This document shows positions 25,671 through 36,815 of a stretch of 64,000 nt of DNA, piece by piece. The notes beneath the pieces were generated by a model. It saw nothing but the letters and a program-made list of their open reading frames with translations. It made no database searches and had not been told where the DNA came from. Origin of the DNA: Agapanthus africanus (Eukaryota; Streptophyta; Magnoliopsida; Asparagales; Amaryllidaceae); the NCBI GenBank assembly GCA_030015575.1, contig CM057347.1, forward strand, positions 507,721,176 through 507,785,175, read 5' to 3'. Numbering within the stretch: position 1 is the first letter of the stretch; each line of letters opens with the position of its first letter. The position numbers were made by a program, and so were the translations under genes.

Positions 25671-26696
25671 CTAAGAGAATAAGTGTGGAAATTTCTGTCG
25701 AAACTCGTTTTCTCGTTTCCAAGTTGATTCTCCGTACGAACGATTCCCCCATGAAACAAGTACTAGAGGGATAATCTTGTTCTTGATGACCTTTTCTCTT
25801 CGATCTACAATCGCCATCGGTCGTTCTTCATATGTCAAGTCCTCCCTTACTGTCAGCTCCGAGTGGTCTAGGACGTGCGTCCCATCTCGAACATACTTGC
25901 GGAGATGAGATACATGTAATACGTCATGAACACTCGCCAAGGATGGTGGTAAAGACAATCGATAAGCTGCTTCTCCAACGCACTCGATAATACCGAAAGG
26001 CCCCACGAATCGAGGACTAAGCTTGCCTCGACTACCAAATCGAATCACTCTTCTGGTCGGTGATATCTTCAAGAATACAAAATCACTAACTGCGAACTCT
26101 AGAGGTCTTCGTCCTGTATCGGCTCAACTTTTCTACCGATCTTGCGCTGCCTTCATATGATTTCGGATCGTATTAACTTTCTCCACGGTTTACACGATAA
26201 GATCCGGTCCCAATAATCTTCGTTCTCCAGTATCGTACCAACAGACGGACGAGCGGCACTTACGATCATATAATGCTTCGAATTGAGCCATCTGAATAGT
26301 CGCCTGAAAGCTGTTATTATACGAAAACTCCACCAAGTGTAGCTGATCCTCCCATGAACCCTTGAAGTCCAACATGCAAGATCTCAACATATCTTCAAGA
26401 ATTTGGATCGTTCTTTCGGACTGGGAATCTGTCTGGGGATGATAGGCTGTGCTAAAATTCAATCGGGTCCCCAAACTTTCTTGTAAACTCCTCCAACAGT
26501 GCGATAAGAATCAGGTATCACGATCGGAAACGATGCTCACAGGTACTCCATGCAATCTCACAATCTCCTGCATGTACTGCTCTACTGATGCTTCCGTCGA
26601 CTGACTAACTCTAAACGGTATGAAATGAGCTGCCTTGGTCAATCGATCAACAATTACCCAAACTGCATTATTACCCTTTGGACTCCGCGGTAATAC
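25671..26696 (-). pseudogene. X integrase core to chromodomain, 3' part of split pol
   Basis: One frame holds three open blocks. The first (26696-26511) contains the integrase core with SDRDT. The second (26474-26190) contains YHPQTDSQSERTIQILED, including the catalytic Glu region. The third (26072-25671) has the C-terminal domain followed by a chromodomain-like tail (YEERPMAIVD, ESTWKRENEF), which identifies a chromovirus. Stops at 26511 and 26190 separate the blocks. The upstream part of the same integrase lies 29 kb away at 56130, on the other side of B. Chromodomains of this type direct integration towards particular chromatin. Confidence 0.85.
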
Positions 26697-29503
26697 TGCC
26701 ACGCCCCGCTTCCAAGTGTACGGAGAAGGGGACGTGGCGAACCGCGACGTGTTTACTCAGAAATAAACACGCTAAGCGTAAATAAGTAATATATAAATAA
26801 AGGCACAAGAATGACAAGAGATGTAATATAAAACAACTTTTATTAACATTCAACTTTACATTACAACTGTTTTTGAAAAGGAAAATACAATGATGAAAGC
26901 AATGCCTAAACAATGGCATATGAAATGGAAATATGTATAAGTAAAAGCCTAGAAGTCCGGTTCCTATGTGAACTGCTCCAAATCGTCCTGGCTGGGCTCG
27001 GTATCCTGAGAGTCGGGTCCTCCTGACGAACATTCCAAAGAAAGAAGAGACATGAATGTCGTCAGCGAACTAGCGCTCGGTAAGTCCCAAAAGATAGAAT
27101 GGAATAGACAAGTAAAGAGAATAGAACCGGTAAATTATCTGCTTGTTATGCTAACGTAGTTGTTTGTAGCTTGGTACAGAATGTATCAGTGTATACGAGA
27201 GGAGTCCAACTATCCCGTGAACTATGGTAACATGTAAGTACAAGGCCTCATCAAAACCCATGGGACAACGACACATGATGTTCATATAGGTGTCTTTTAG
27301 TGTCCATCATTGTGTCGCTTTTAACACATTCCGTACCAGTCTACCCCGTTAAAACCCCCGTAATGTATATTGTATAGATTGGTAATTGTCAGACTTTCCA
27401 AAACCATGGTATAAGTTGTTCATGTAAACAGTTTCAGGATGTATCAAGTAGGCATGTAATCAAGTCAAGATATAGCCATAGTTCGGTCAAGTCATATTGC
27501 ATGTTTGATATTGTTCTGGTATTCATATTCAAGTTCAAGTAGTCATGTTTGGTATATTGGATTCATGTTGAATTGGATTCATGATTTATTTGGACTCAGA
27601 CTTGAGTCAGACACTTAAAACAGAATTTGGATCCTGAATTAGATTAGGGTGTTATCGGTAACTGCTGCACATGGACGGCAGGATTTGTGTCTTTTTCCAA
27701 GACAATTACCATTGATAACTCTATTTTAGTTTTTTACCTTAAATAGGCAAGCACCCACTTTCTCCGGCTCCCTGAGGCTCAAGAGAATTGGTCCCGTTTA
27801 AACCTATATTTACTAGGGTCCTTAATGTAGTTTTATATATCTTGAGAGGATTTTATGAAAAATATTGTATATACTTTCAAAATAAATCTCGAGTATTTAT
27901 TTATCGTATTTAGGGTTTCATGGATGTGAATTTTAAAGAGTGAGGTATATTAGTGAATAGTAACTTAGCTTGAATAGTTCAAGGTATTTAAGCGTAACTT
28001 GTCATGTATTGATACTTGATGGTATTTTAATGAAACTTGCCATTCTTTTATTTTCTAGAAAACATGGAATTTTATTATATATTAAAAATATATGGTTTGA
28101 TAATATTTATATAATTATTAAAAATTAATTTTATTTATTAAGTAGAAAATCTCGTTATTTCTTAAAAATCGTATTAAAATTCTTTCGAGATCGTATGCTC
28201 CGTGAGGAGGTCTACATCTCGCTCTACTAGCCCGAGGATGTGCGATAATCCGCACCATCCTATAGCGGGTTTCCCGAAATGGGTTGTAGAGGCATAATCG
28301 CAAAGAATTTGATAACACCATTTAAAGAAAACCGAGTTTTTACAGTTCAAGGTATTTTGATGAAAAGTCGTATTTTGCCACAAAAGTTATGTCTCAAGAG
28401 AATTGTGCAATGTCAATATGTGTGTATGTGAGAGGTAGGTCATTACTTCGTGAAGTTTTCTAAAGGTATGCTAAGCAAAAGTTTAAAAGGTAACGTATAT
28501 AAACTTCATGGTATTTAAATGTAAAAGCTTAATTAAAGTTAATTAACATGGAGTTTTAGAGTGAAAGTTGTTCCTAAACCTTTATAATAGTGTTACAAAT
28601 ATTGTGTAAAAGTTTGTTGAACAACATGTAAATGAAAGGTAAGATTATAGAGTTTTAGAAGATTTACATCGGTAATAACTCCACTTACCGATGCTTTATT
28701 TTAAAAAGAGAATTCAGCGAAGAGAGTGAGGAAATAGAAGGAACTTACAAGCTAGGAGGAGAGAGGAGAGGTATAGGAAGATGTCGTATCCTTCGTGACG
28801 TCATGGGGTTGTCGGAATCGCCTCTAATTCTCGCCGGAATTTGACCTTGTGGTAACTCCACTTGTACTCTTCTTAGACTTGAGAATTTTTGATAATTTTG
28901 ACTAGAAATTTCAGAATGAGGAGGGGCTAGGGTATAGGGTTGTATTTATAGGGTGAAATTAGGGTTTTGAAATTGAAAGATTGAATTAAAAAGTATTAAA
29001 AATGAGATTAAATATGAATTTTAATTCTCTGTTAAATTGCAGAGAAAACAAACAGAATAGGGGTAGTGGGGTAGCCCAAAGGGTTTTGTATGCAAAACAC
29101 GGAGGCTTTTCGCCTATGGACGCCCGCCGTCGCCGGCCCAAAAGCAAATCTCGCCAGTCGTATGGTGGGTGTTGGGGGTTGGATGCTTGCCACGTATCTT
29201 ACTCGCTGTTAACTCTAATTTGCACATGTTTCATTTTATGTCTTTTCATTTCTTACGTGTATTGCACGTGTAAACTTTTGGGCTTCCAAAAAGTTTAAAA
29301 GAAAAATTCAGAAAAATAATATATGGCTGATGGGATTCGAACACAGGGGCTACGTCACAGCAGTGCAAGGCTTTACTGATGAGCTACAAGCTATTTCTTG
29401 CTGTTCTTAAACAAATTAAATTTATAACTTGTACTCGGGTTTGTAAACTTCTTTCTGTACATTAACTTGAAAATTTTCGTACAGTAAAATTAGAGTCGTT
29501 ACA
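26697..29503 (-). repeat. B 3' LTR
   Basis: On the - strand it starts TGTAACGACTC at 29503 and ends GGGGCGTGGCA at 26697. It aligns end to end with 53337-56129. A tRNA-like segment lies 112-178 bases inside its start. Compared with the 5' LTR it has about 30 extra bases near 29190-29220. Confidence 0.9.
29325..29391 (-). other. tRNA-derived segment in the B 3' LTR
   Basis: On the - strand a pol III A-box-like word (TAGCTCATCAGTAAAGC) and a B-box word (GTTCGAATCCC) are about 30 nt apart, spaced as in a tRNA gene. The acceptor and T stems are imperfect, so it is probably a tRNA relic or a captured SINE head. The copy in the other LTR (55953-56016) has a better A box. Confidence 0.45.
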
Positions 29504-29594
29504 TTCTACCCTCCTTATAAAAATTTCGTTCTCGAAATTTACATTTACATAAGGACTAATTTACAAATAAGAAAGGGTATCTTGCACGCATGTC

Positions 29595-29837
29595 ATCTTC
29601 TCGCTCCTAAGTTGATTCTCCTGGCGAATCTTTTCTCCACATCACTCGGACCAAGTTTACTTCCTTGTTCCTCAGCGACTTTACCTTTCGGTCCAGAATT
29701 TCAACGGGTTGTTGCTCGCAAGATAGATATGTCTGTACAGTGAGCTCGGAGTGATCAAGGATGTGGCTGGGGTCGCTCACATATCTTCGAAGCTGGGATA
29801 TGTGGAACACGTTATACACTCCTTCCCATGAGGGTGG
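29595..29837 (-). pseudogene. B integrase C-terminus and chromodomain, distal fragment
   Basis: It begins at the C insertion site and reads through the GVYNVFHISQLRRYV block, typical of gypsy integrase C-termini, into a chromodomain (EQQPVEILDRKVKSL, RVMWRKDSPGEST). The expected Trp codon after GEST is a TAG stop. The chromodomain remainder (EREDDMRARYPFLF) is still readable behind it. The proximal integrase part ends at 48740 on the far side of C. Confidence 0.85.
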
Positions 29838-30389
29838 TGTTCTCCACCGAAAGACCCGACCAGGACGTTGGGACGTCAGGCCTGAATTTAGGGGCAGATA
29901 CTATTTGGTTTTATCCGTCCACCTCTCCGAAGATGCCAAGTTGATTTATGGCACCATGTATCGGAGGTTTAGACAGATGCGGCCGTTGTAGCAGACTTTA
30001 TCAGATCCCCCCTCATTTGAGGGCTTTTTGATTGTGGGGACGCTCAGGAGCAAGCCCCTGCAGTTAATTACGCTAGCGCATCACGGTAACAACTTTCTCC
30101 TTCTCCAGATGGTCATTTCTTGTCGTGTGTGTTTATTTTGTTTTTGGTTGCCCGTGGATTGTATACAGAGACTAATTTATGTCATCGCCCGTAGGGCGGG
30201 GATTAGTCCAAATCCGTATATTCTTAGATTTGGGTTTGGGTTGGGTTTAAGGATCGTTAATCTCATTTGAGACTAAGATCAACTTAAACGTTTGTTGAGG
30301 ATACGTTAATCTAATTTTAGACTAAGATCTACTCAACAGGATCATTTAGATCCAACAAAAAAGCATTTGGACTCTATTGTTTTAGTTTA

Positions 30390-30625
30390 AGGACATTGCG
30401 GTCCAAAGGTTTAAGGACATCATAGTCCATGAGTTTAAGGACCCCACAGTCCGTAGTTTAAAAACGTCATAGTCTGTAAAGTTTAAGGACATCATAGTCC
30501 ATGAGTTTAAGGATCCCACAGTCCGTAAAGTTTAAGGACGTCATAGTCCATGATTTTAAGGACCCCACAGTCCGTAAAGTTTAAGGACGTCATAGTCCAT
30601 GAGTTTAAGGACCCCACAGTCCATG
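30390..30625. repeat. GGAC-N6-GTCC tandem units in the C LTR
   Basis: Successive dyads such as ggac-attgcg-gtcc, ggac-atcata-gtcc and ggac-cccaca-gtcc are separated by tttaa spacers. Equivalent arrays occur in F (41068-41410) and S3 (59609-60015). Confidence 0.85.
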
Positions 30626-30960
30626 AAATGTCTGGTTGTCGGGACCCGTCACCTCTCTGAAGACGTTGAAGGATTACAATGACAAATATCAGAGGAGTGA
30701 AGAGATGTACCCTTGAACCAATATTGGTTGGGAGATCTGTAGTCCAATTTGGGACTAAGATCAAAGATTTATGAGCATATGGGCTCAATTAATCTGAGTT
30801 ACGGTTCTGTGACCACTTTGGGCTCGGCCCATTTAGTTAAAATGTTAAACATTTAATAATGCTGAGCATTGGTTTGGGCAATGACAATCTTTTTGTCTTT
30901 GAGTGCTGAGCATTCATTATGGCTCTAAGCTTTATTTATAGAACAGTTTATATTCTTTTA

Positions 30961-31330
30961 GCGCACACGTGAGGAGCACGTGGCGCGCTTGGCTTTGTGC
31001 GCCAGTCAATGAGCGCAGAGCGCTTCTGTTGGGTAGCGCACACGTGAGGAGCACGTGGCGCTGGTCACCAGACAATGAGCGCAGAGCTCTTCTGTTAAAT
31101 AGCGCATACGTGAGGAGCACGTGGCGCGCTTGGCGCTGTTCGCCAGTCAAAGAGCGCAAAGCGTTTCTGTTTAAGTAGCGTACACGTGAGGAGCACATGG
31201 TGCGCTTGGCGCTGATCGCCAGTCAATGAGCGCTGAGCGCTTCTTATGAAATAGCGCACACGTGGGGAGCACGTGGCGCGTATGGCGCTGTGCGCCAGAT
31301 AATGAGCGCAGAGCGCTTCTTGTAAAATTT
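30961..31330. repeat. five tandem units with paired G-boxes in the C LTR
   Basis: Units start at 30961, 31036, 31102, 31178 and 31254 (66-76 bp). Each carries CACGTG-aggag-CACGTG or a near variant, embedded in GCGC-rich flanks. Confidence 0.88.
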
Positions 31331-31439
31331 GGAGCTCTAAGGCTCTTCAACGCTATGCGTTAGTTTTGGAGCGCTGAAGCACTTCTTTTGATTGGAGCGC
31401 TAGGGCTCTTTTTAGGCAGCTTTGCGTCCTGAGAATTAA

Positions 31440-32260
31440 ATTCTCTCTCTTATAAGAGATTTTGTCTCATGGATTTAAGAACAAAGTTCTTATTTTTTTA
31501 TAGGAGATGCTTCAATCTCTTATGTTTTTTGTGAAAGGCTCAGCCTTTATGGATCTATGATCCTAAGAGAATTGAATTATTCTCCTCCCTTTTTATAATG
31601 AGATATTATGATCTCTTTTGTGAAAGACAATTTGTCTTATAGATCTATGATCTGAAGAAAATTAAGTTCTTCCCCTTGTTTTTTATGATGAGATATTTTG
31701 ATCTCTTTTTGTGAAAGACCTTGGTCTTATAAATCTATGATCTTAGAAAAAGAAGTAAATTCTTCTTTTTATATGAGATGATTTCATCTTTCGGTTCTTT
31801 TTTTACCTTGAAGAAAATCTTCTTCTTCTAAGAACTTGCTCTTTGTCTTTGAAACTTCTCAAAGTTTATGGGGGGGTTCCTCTATATGAGACTCGAAGTC
31901 TTGGGGCCTTTATACAGGGCAAGCTGATTTGTTGAATCAGTTGAAGAGATCTTTTCTCTAATTGATTTGGGGATGTTTCCCCCGTTGGATCTTTGATCCA
32001 AGGGCTTCTGATTTACAGAAAGCAATCTTCTTGTTTTTAACAAGATTGGGAAATCTTTTCCCATACAGAATTTTTTCTGTACTTTGGTGATTTTTTAATC
32101 ACCCTTGGATCATTGATCCAATGGCGCTCTGATTTTCACAGCACAATCTTTCCTGTTTGGAAAGATTCTGAGGAATGTTTCCTTAACAGAATTTTATTCT
32201 GGTCAATTGATGATTTTTAATCATGTTCGTTGGATCTTTGATCCAAGGGCCGAGAACACT
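31440..32260. repeat. run of short non-identical palindromes in the C LTR
   Basis: About one short snap-back every 20-30 nt, each of a different sequence: GATG-attt-CATC, GAAGA-aaa-TCTTC, TTGGATC-ttt-GATCCAA, AAGACC-tt-GGTCTT, GAGAT-attatg-ATCTC. There is no coding sequence. Described further in the findings. Confidence 0.7.
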
Positions 32261-32274
32261 TTGTTCTATTGTTA

Positions 32275-32420
32275 GCGCTCACGTGCTTTGCACGTGGTGC
32301 GCTGCTTAGAGTGCAGCGCTCTTAGCGCCAGCGCTCACGTGCTTTGCACGTGGTGCGCTGCTTAGAGTGCAGCGCTCTTAGCGCCAGCGTTCACGTGCTT
32401 TGCACGTGAGCGCTGCCTCA
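32275..32420. repeat. three 56-bp units with paired G-boxes in the C LTR
   Basis: Units start at 32275, 32331 and 32387, each with CACGTG-cttt-GCACGTG followed by gctgcttagagtgcagc. About two and a half units survive in the 5' LTR remnant (47672-47800). Confidence 0.85.
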
Positions 32421-32672
32421 GAGTCTTTGACTCTCAGTGCCGGCGCTCTTGGCGCTAGCGCTCTTATGAGGCGCTACCTCATTACCGACGGTGTCTTTTC
32501 ACTTTCCTTCTCCGCTTTTCCTGAGTCAAACTTCTCTTTCCCAGATCTTGGAAATAGTTCCATCATGCACAGCATTTCCTGTGCCTAGACTTAAATGTCT
32601 CCATTTATAATCTGAAGTAGTGCTTCTCTCCTCTCTTACTTTTTTGGAGAATCATTTTGACAGAGAAGAGTT

Positions 32673-33206
32673 ATAGCTTGCAATCTCCCACATGCTCGCC
32701 GGCAGCCATGTGAGGTGCCTATTGAGGAAATGATTCCTCGTTTTGCTGCGCGGCTAGTGGATCCTCTTCTTACCGATGACGAATGCGACGCGGTGATGTA
32801 CGAACTCCTAATTCGTAGGGGTTCTTCCCTTCCTATGGGTTCCATTTGGCTGCGGATGATATTTTCGTCCGTACTTGCCGATATTCCTCCTCATCCGGCA
32901 GAGATGACCCTGGCAACTCTCGATACGGCGGAGGACAAGATCGAGTGTTTCTATGAGGCATGCTTGATTACTCGGGCTCTGAAGGATTGCTCGATCCATC
33001 TACTGGGTCAGATAAGAGCCCGGCAGGCTGTCATGTCCGCTTTTTCTGATGAGCATGGCGCTAATCGATGGGGAGCAACTCCTCGCGAAAATCGTCGTTT
33101 CGACGTGTTGGAGAAGGCAGAGAGGGAACTGGAGAATTTTGTATTTTGTTTTGTTAACCCTTGTATCTCTGATCCCGTGTTTGGTGATCTCTTTCCCATA
33201 GAGTAG
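32673..33206 (+). pseudogene. antisense ORF in the C 3' LTR, unknown protein
   Basis: A 178-codon frame (ending TAG at 33204-33206) on the strand opposite to C transcription. It is the same length, without indels, as the frame in the other LTR (48042-48575). The inferred start codon is ATA here, against ATG in the other copy; the first remaining in-frame ATG is at 32715 (163 aa). The product would be soluble and mostly helical, with blocks such as EEMIPRFAARLVDPLLT and HLLGQIRARQAVMSAF. I recognise no family. About 27 of 534 bases differ between the copies, mostly non-synonymous, which fits drift after insertion. It may be a captured host gene or an element-encoded accessory ORF. Confidence 0.5.
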
Positions 33207-33479
33207 TATCAATGTATTTCTCTTATCATTAATCGTTGAACACCTGTTCTTCCTTTGATGTGTGCATGTGTGTATATGAATGAGCCTGGTTTCATACATA
33301 TCTGTAAACGAAACTTAAGCTGGCATAAACAGGAACAAATAGCTCTTGGCCGATGATTTTGGCGGTAATAAATGCCCCTCACTACTTTGCCTACGTAAGT
33401 ATGTACGTGGGTGAAGTAGTGCAGAGTTATGCATGACCATAGAATGGAGTGCTTAGGAGACAAGTTTTAGGGCCCTTGT

Positions 33480-33975
33480 AGCCTAAGACTTTTTCATCTT
33501 CATGAGCCGTAAGGGTCTCAAGAAGGTTTTTTCTCCCTACAAGTCGAGAGGATCTCATAGGTGCATATTCTCCCTAGAAATTGTGAGGATTTCTAAGTGT
33601 TCATCGCCTCCGTCGGTCGTAAGGATCTCACTCGGGTATTTTTCCTTACGAATCGTGAGGACCCATAAGTAGTTTCTTTATTTCAGTGGTATGTAATTTT
33701 GGCAAATGTGGCCCGTAGATAGTCCATCTTGACCTCCTCGTAGGGCAGCGATGGCTTAGGAGACAGGGTTAGGATCTGCCACCTAAGACTTTTCAACTTT
33801 TATGAGCCATGAGGGTCTCATAAAGACTTTTCTCCCTACAGGTCGACAGGATCCCGTAGGTGTATTTTCTCCTTAGGGGTCTTGAGGACTCCTAAGTGCG
33901 TTTTCTCTTGAGAGTCGTAAGGATCTCACAAGAGAATTTTCTCCCTTACAAGTCGAGAAGACTCGTAAGTGGTTG
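33480..33975. repeat. stem-loop array, first block, C 3' untranslated region
   Basis: Tandem units of about 45-50 bp. Each is a stem-loop with a loop close to tcgtgaggat or tcgtaaggat and a different stem. Examples: TTTATGAG-ccatgagggt-CTCATAAA and CTTAGG...CCTAAG. The unit is punctuated by ttttctcc. Confidence 0.8.
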
Positions 33976-34474
33976 TTTCCCTCCTTGTCGAGATTCGACT
34001 TTGGAGAGTGTGGTCCGTGAATAGTATGCAAGAGTCCATTTTGGACCGACTTACAGGGCCTCAGTGCTTAGGAAACAGGTCTTTATCCCTATTGCCTAAG
34101 GCTTTTCCCTGCGAGTCGAGACGAATCGAGAAGTTCTTGCAAGGATGTCCTAACGTCACAGTTAACCTCTTCTTTTTATGACAGAGGTCCTTTAGGGTAT
34201 GTGGTACTAGGGTTTTGCCCGTCGTACCGTCGCGTCAGCTGATGTATTCCTCGATAGGAAATCTTGCTGTTCGAGTAGCCTTGCGACTGCCGTGTCTCTG
34301 ATCCCTTCGGGGGCTGGACAAGACGTCTTTAAGCAATCTTCTAGGTAGTATTACCGTCGAAAGAGCAAGCGTTAGGGATATTCCATGTCGCTTTTTACTT
34401 GAGGTTAGGCTTAGTTTGGAAGCCCCGATGAGTCATAACCACTCCGCGCTGGTGTGGGATGATCTCCGATAGTC

Positions 34475-35600
34475 TTTCAGGTTTTATATGAGTTGCCGTC
34501 AAGACCCTGAAGCTAGGAATATTGCCTTCGCTTCGTTTGCTGGTATTGCATCTGCTGTATCGAGACGAATGTCGCGGTTGTCTCTAGGTTGTCGGTGAAC
34601 CGTCGAGGCTTGGAACTAGGGACTTTGCCATGGCTCCGTTGTTGGTGTTGCGTCTGCATCCTGTTGGAGGAAGAACGCTGGGGTGACGTCGCGTCTGCTG
34701 TATCGAAACGAACTTCGAGGTAGTCTCTAGGTTGTTGGTGAACCGTCAGGACCTGGAACTAGGGACTTTGTCGTGGCTCCGTTGTTGGTGTTGCGTCTGC
34801 ATCCTGTTGGGGGAAGAACGCTGGGGTGACATCGCGTCTGTTGTATCGAGACTAACATCGAGGTGGTCCCTAGGTTGTTGGTGAACCGTCGGGACCTGGA
34901 ACTAGGGACTTTGCCATGGCTCCGTTGCTTTGTGTCGTGTCTGCATCCTGTTGGGGGAAGAACGCCGGGGTGACATCGCGTCTGCTGTATCGAGATGAAC
35001 GTCGAGGTGGTCTCTAGGTTGTTGGCGAACCGTCGGGACCTGGAACTAGGGACTTTGCCATGGCTCCGCTGTTGGTGTCGCGTCTGCATCCTGCTGGAGG
35101 AAGAACGCTGGGGTGACATCGCGTCTGCTGTATCGAGACGAATGTCGAGGTGGTCTCTAGGTTGTTGGCGAACCGTTGGGACCTGGAACTAGGGACTTCG
35201 CCATGGCTCCGTTGCTTTATGTCGCGTCTGCATCCTGTTGGGGGAAGAACGCTGGGGTGACATCGCGTCTGCTGTATCGATACGAATGTCGAGATGGTCT
35301 CTAGGTTGTTGGCGAACCGTCGCGACCTGGAACTAGGGACTTTGCCATGGCTCCGTTGCCTCGCATCTGCATCCTGTTGTAGTGAGAGAAAACGCTGTTG
35401 TTGACACTGCGTCTGTTGTAACTAGACGAACGTCGAGGTGGTCTCTAAGTTGTTTGTGAACCGTCGAGACTTGGAACTAGGGACTCTGCTGTGGTTCCGC
35501 TTGATTGTCACGTCCAAATCCTGCTGGAATGAGGAGGAACGTTGTTGTGGGTCTCCAGGCTGTAGATGTTGCCATCGAGACTTGGCTCTCTTTCTGATGG
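34475..35600. repeat. 143-bp minisatellite, C 3' untranslated region
   Basis: The word ggaactagg recurs ending at 34620, 34763, 34906, 35050, 35193, 35337 and 35481, a period of 143-144 bp in about seven copies. Because the period is not a fixed multiple of three, the ORFs through it (for example 34727-35119, - strand) are repeat artefacts. Confidence 0.92.
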
Positions 35601-35765
35601 AGCCTGGTGGGATGATATGGTTCCCTCTTTGTTTGTGCCCCTGGATTGTATACAGGGATCGATGTGATCTCACTTGTAGGGCAAAAATTTCATTTCATAT
35701 GTATTTTTTTATTTTCTTTCCACGATGCTCTATCATTTCATCTTTTATATCGCGAAAGTCGTGAT

Positions 35766-35970
35766 TGCCCAATCATTTCGGCTATTTTTCGCGGTGCCCA
35801 ATCATTTCAGCTATTTTTCTTTTTACTCGCTGCTTTTTATTGCGAGTTGCCCAATCATTTCGGCTATTTTTGTATGCATATCTTTTACTTGCTGATTTTA
35901 TTGCAAGTTGCCCCATCATTTCGGCTATTTCATATACATTTCTTTTACTTGTTGATTTTGTTGCAAGTAT
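35766..35970. repeat. short repeats with catttcggctatttt core
   Basis: Four to five copies of gcccaatcatttcggctattt with variable tails (ttttacttgctgattttattgc) at irregular spacing. Part of the C 3' untranslated region. Confidence 0.75.
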
Positions 35971-36109
35971 GGAACTTGGAACCTGATGCCAATATCAGCA
36001 TCAGCATCACTACGACTGGAATATTGCCAGGAGCGAATCATCATTTGCCGTTGTCGATGTCGAACAAAGGTGGCTTAGCAAACAGGGTTAGGATCCTGTT
36101 AACTAAGGC

Positions 36110-36640
36110 TTTTTGACTTTACGAGCCGTAAGGGTCTCATAAAGGTATTTCTCCCTACGAGTCGTGAGGATCTTGTAGGTGCATTTTCTCCTTAAGAATC
36201 GTGAGGAGTCTTAAGTGTATTGTCTCTTATAAGTCGTAAGGATCTTACAAGAGTGTTTTCTCCTTACAAGTCGAGAGGACTTACAAGGGTCGTTCACCAT
36301 GTGAGCATATCCTTAGTCGCGGGTAGGACTTTATTTGGGAAATGTTTATTCATGCCCGTGGATTGTATACAAGGGTCAGCATTGAACCGCTTGTAGGGCA
36401 ATCTGGGGATTGTAATGGCTTAAGAACAGGTTCAGATCCCCGTAGCATAAGACTTTTGAATCTTATGAGCCGTGAGGGTCTCATAAGAGGGTTCTCCTTA
36501 CGAGTCGTGAGGATCTCGTAAGTGTAATTTCTCCTCAGGAATCGTGGGGATCCCTAAGTGTGTTTCTCCTTTGTGAGTCGTAAGGATCTCACGCAAGTAG
36601 TTTCTCCTTACAAGGTCGAGAGGACCTTGCAAGTGTTTTT
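36110..36640. repeat. stem-loop array, second block, C 3' untranslated region
   Basis: Same design as 33480-33975. The clearest units are TCTTATGAG-ccgtgagggt-CTCATAAGA (about 36463), CTTACGAG-tcgtgaggat-CTCGTAAG (about 36497) and CTTAAGA-atcgtgaggag-TCTTAAG (about 36190). The interval 36300-36460 is a non-hairpin spacer. Confidence 0.8.
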
Positions 36641-36815
36641 TAACGAGATTGCGCTCTTTCGGGTTTTCACAAAACTCGTCGGTAGCCCTGCTGTTTTTAC
36701 TCACGGAGCCCTTTCGGGTTTTCATCCGTGCCCATCTCGTTTGTGGACGTACCATTTTTTTTACCACGTCAGCCTGGGGACGCCGCGGGTTTGTAGTAGT
36801 TTAACGACGTTTCGG

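Larger units (their letters stand above)
29838..33370 (-). repeat. C 3' LTR (3533 bp)
   Basis: On the - strand it starts TATTACCGCCAAAATC (the 5' copy starts TGTTCCCGCTAAAATC) and ends GGAGAACA at 29838. It contains, in plus-strand order, a terminal hairpin (30010-30023), GGAC-N6-GTCC units, two G-box arrays, a micro-palindrome stretch and an antisense ORF. Its last 200 bases match those of the F and S3 LTRs, so the three families are related. Confidence 0.88.

Noticed and set aside
29880..30300. inverted duplicate of the F leader suggesting a foldback transposon
   Set aside because: It is the 3' end of the C LTR, which is related to the F LTR but lies in the opposite orientation.
34727..35119. 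130-codon repetitive ORF (- strand)
   Set aside because: It is the translation of a 143-144 bp minisatellite whose period breaks the frame between units.
33480..36640. possible CRISPR-like array
   Set aside because: The similar part is a loop and the variable parts pair with each other. The repeats are not identical, and the context is a plant retrotransposon.
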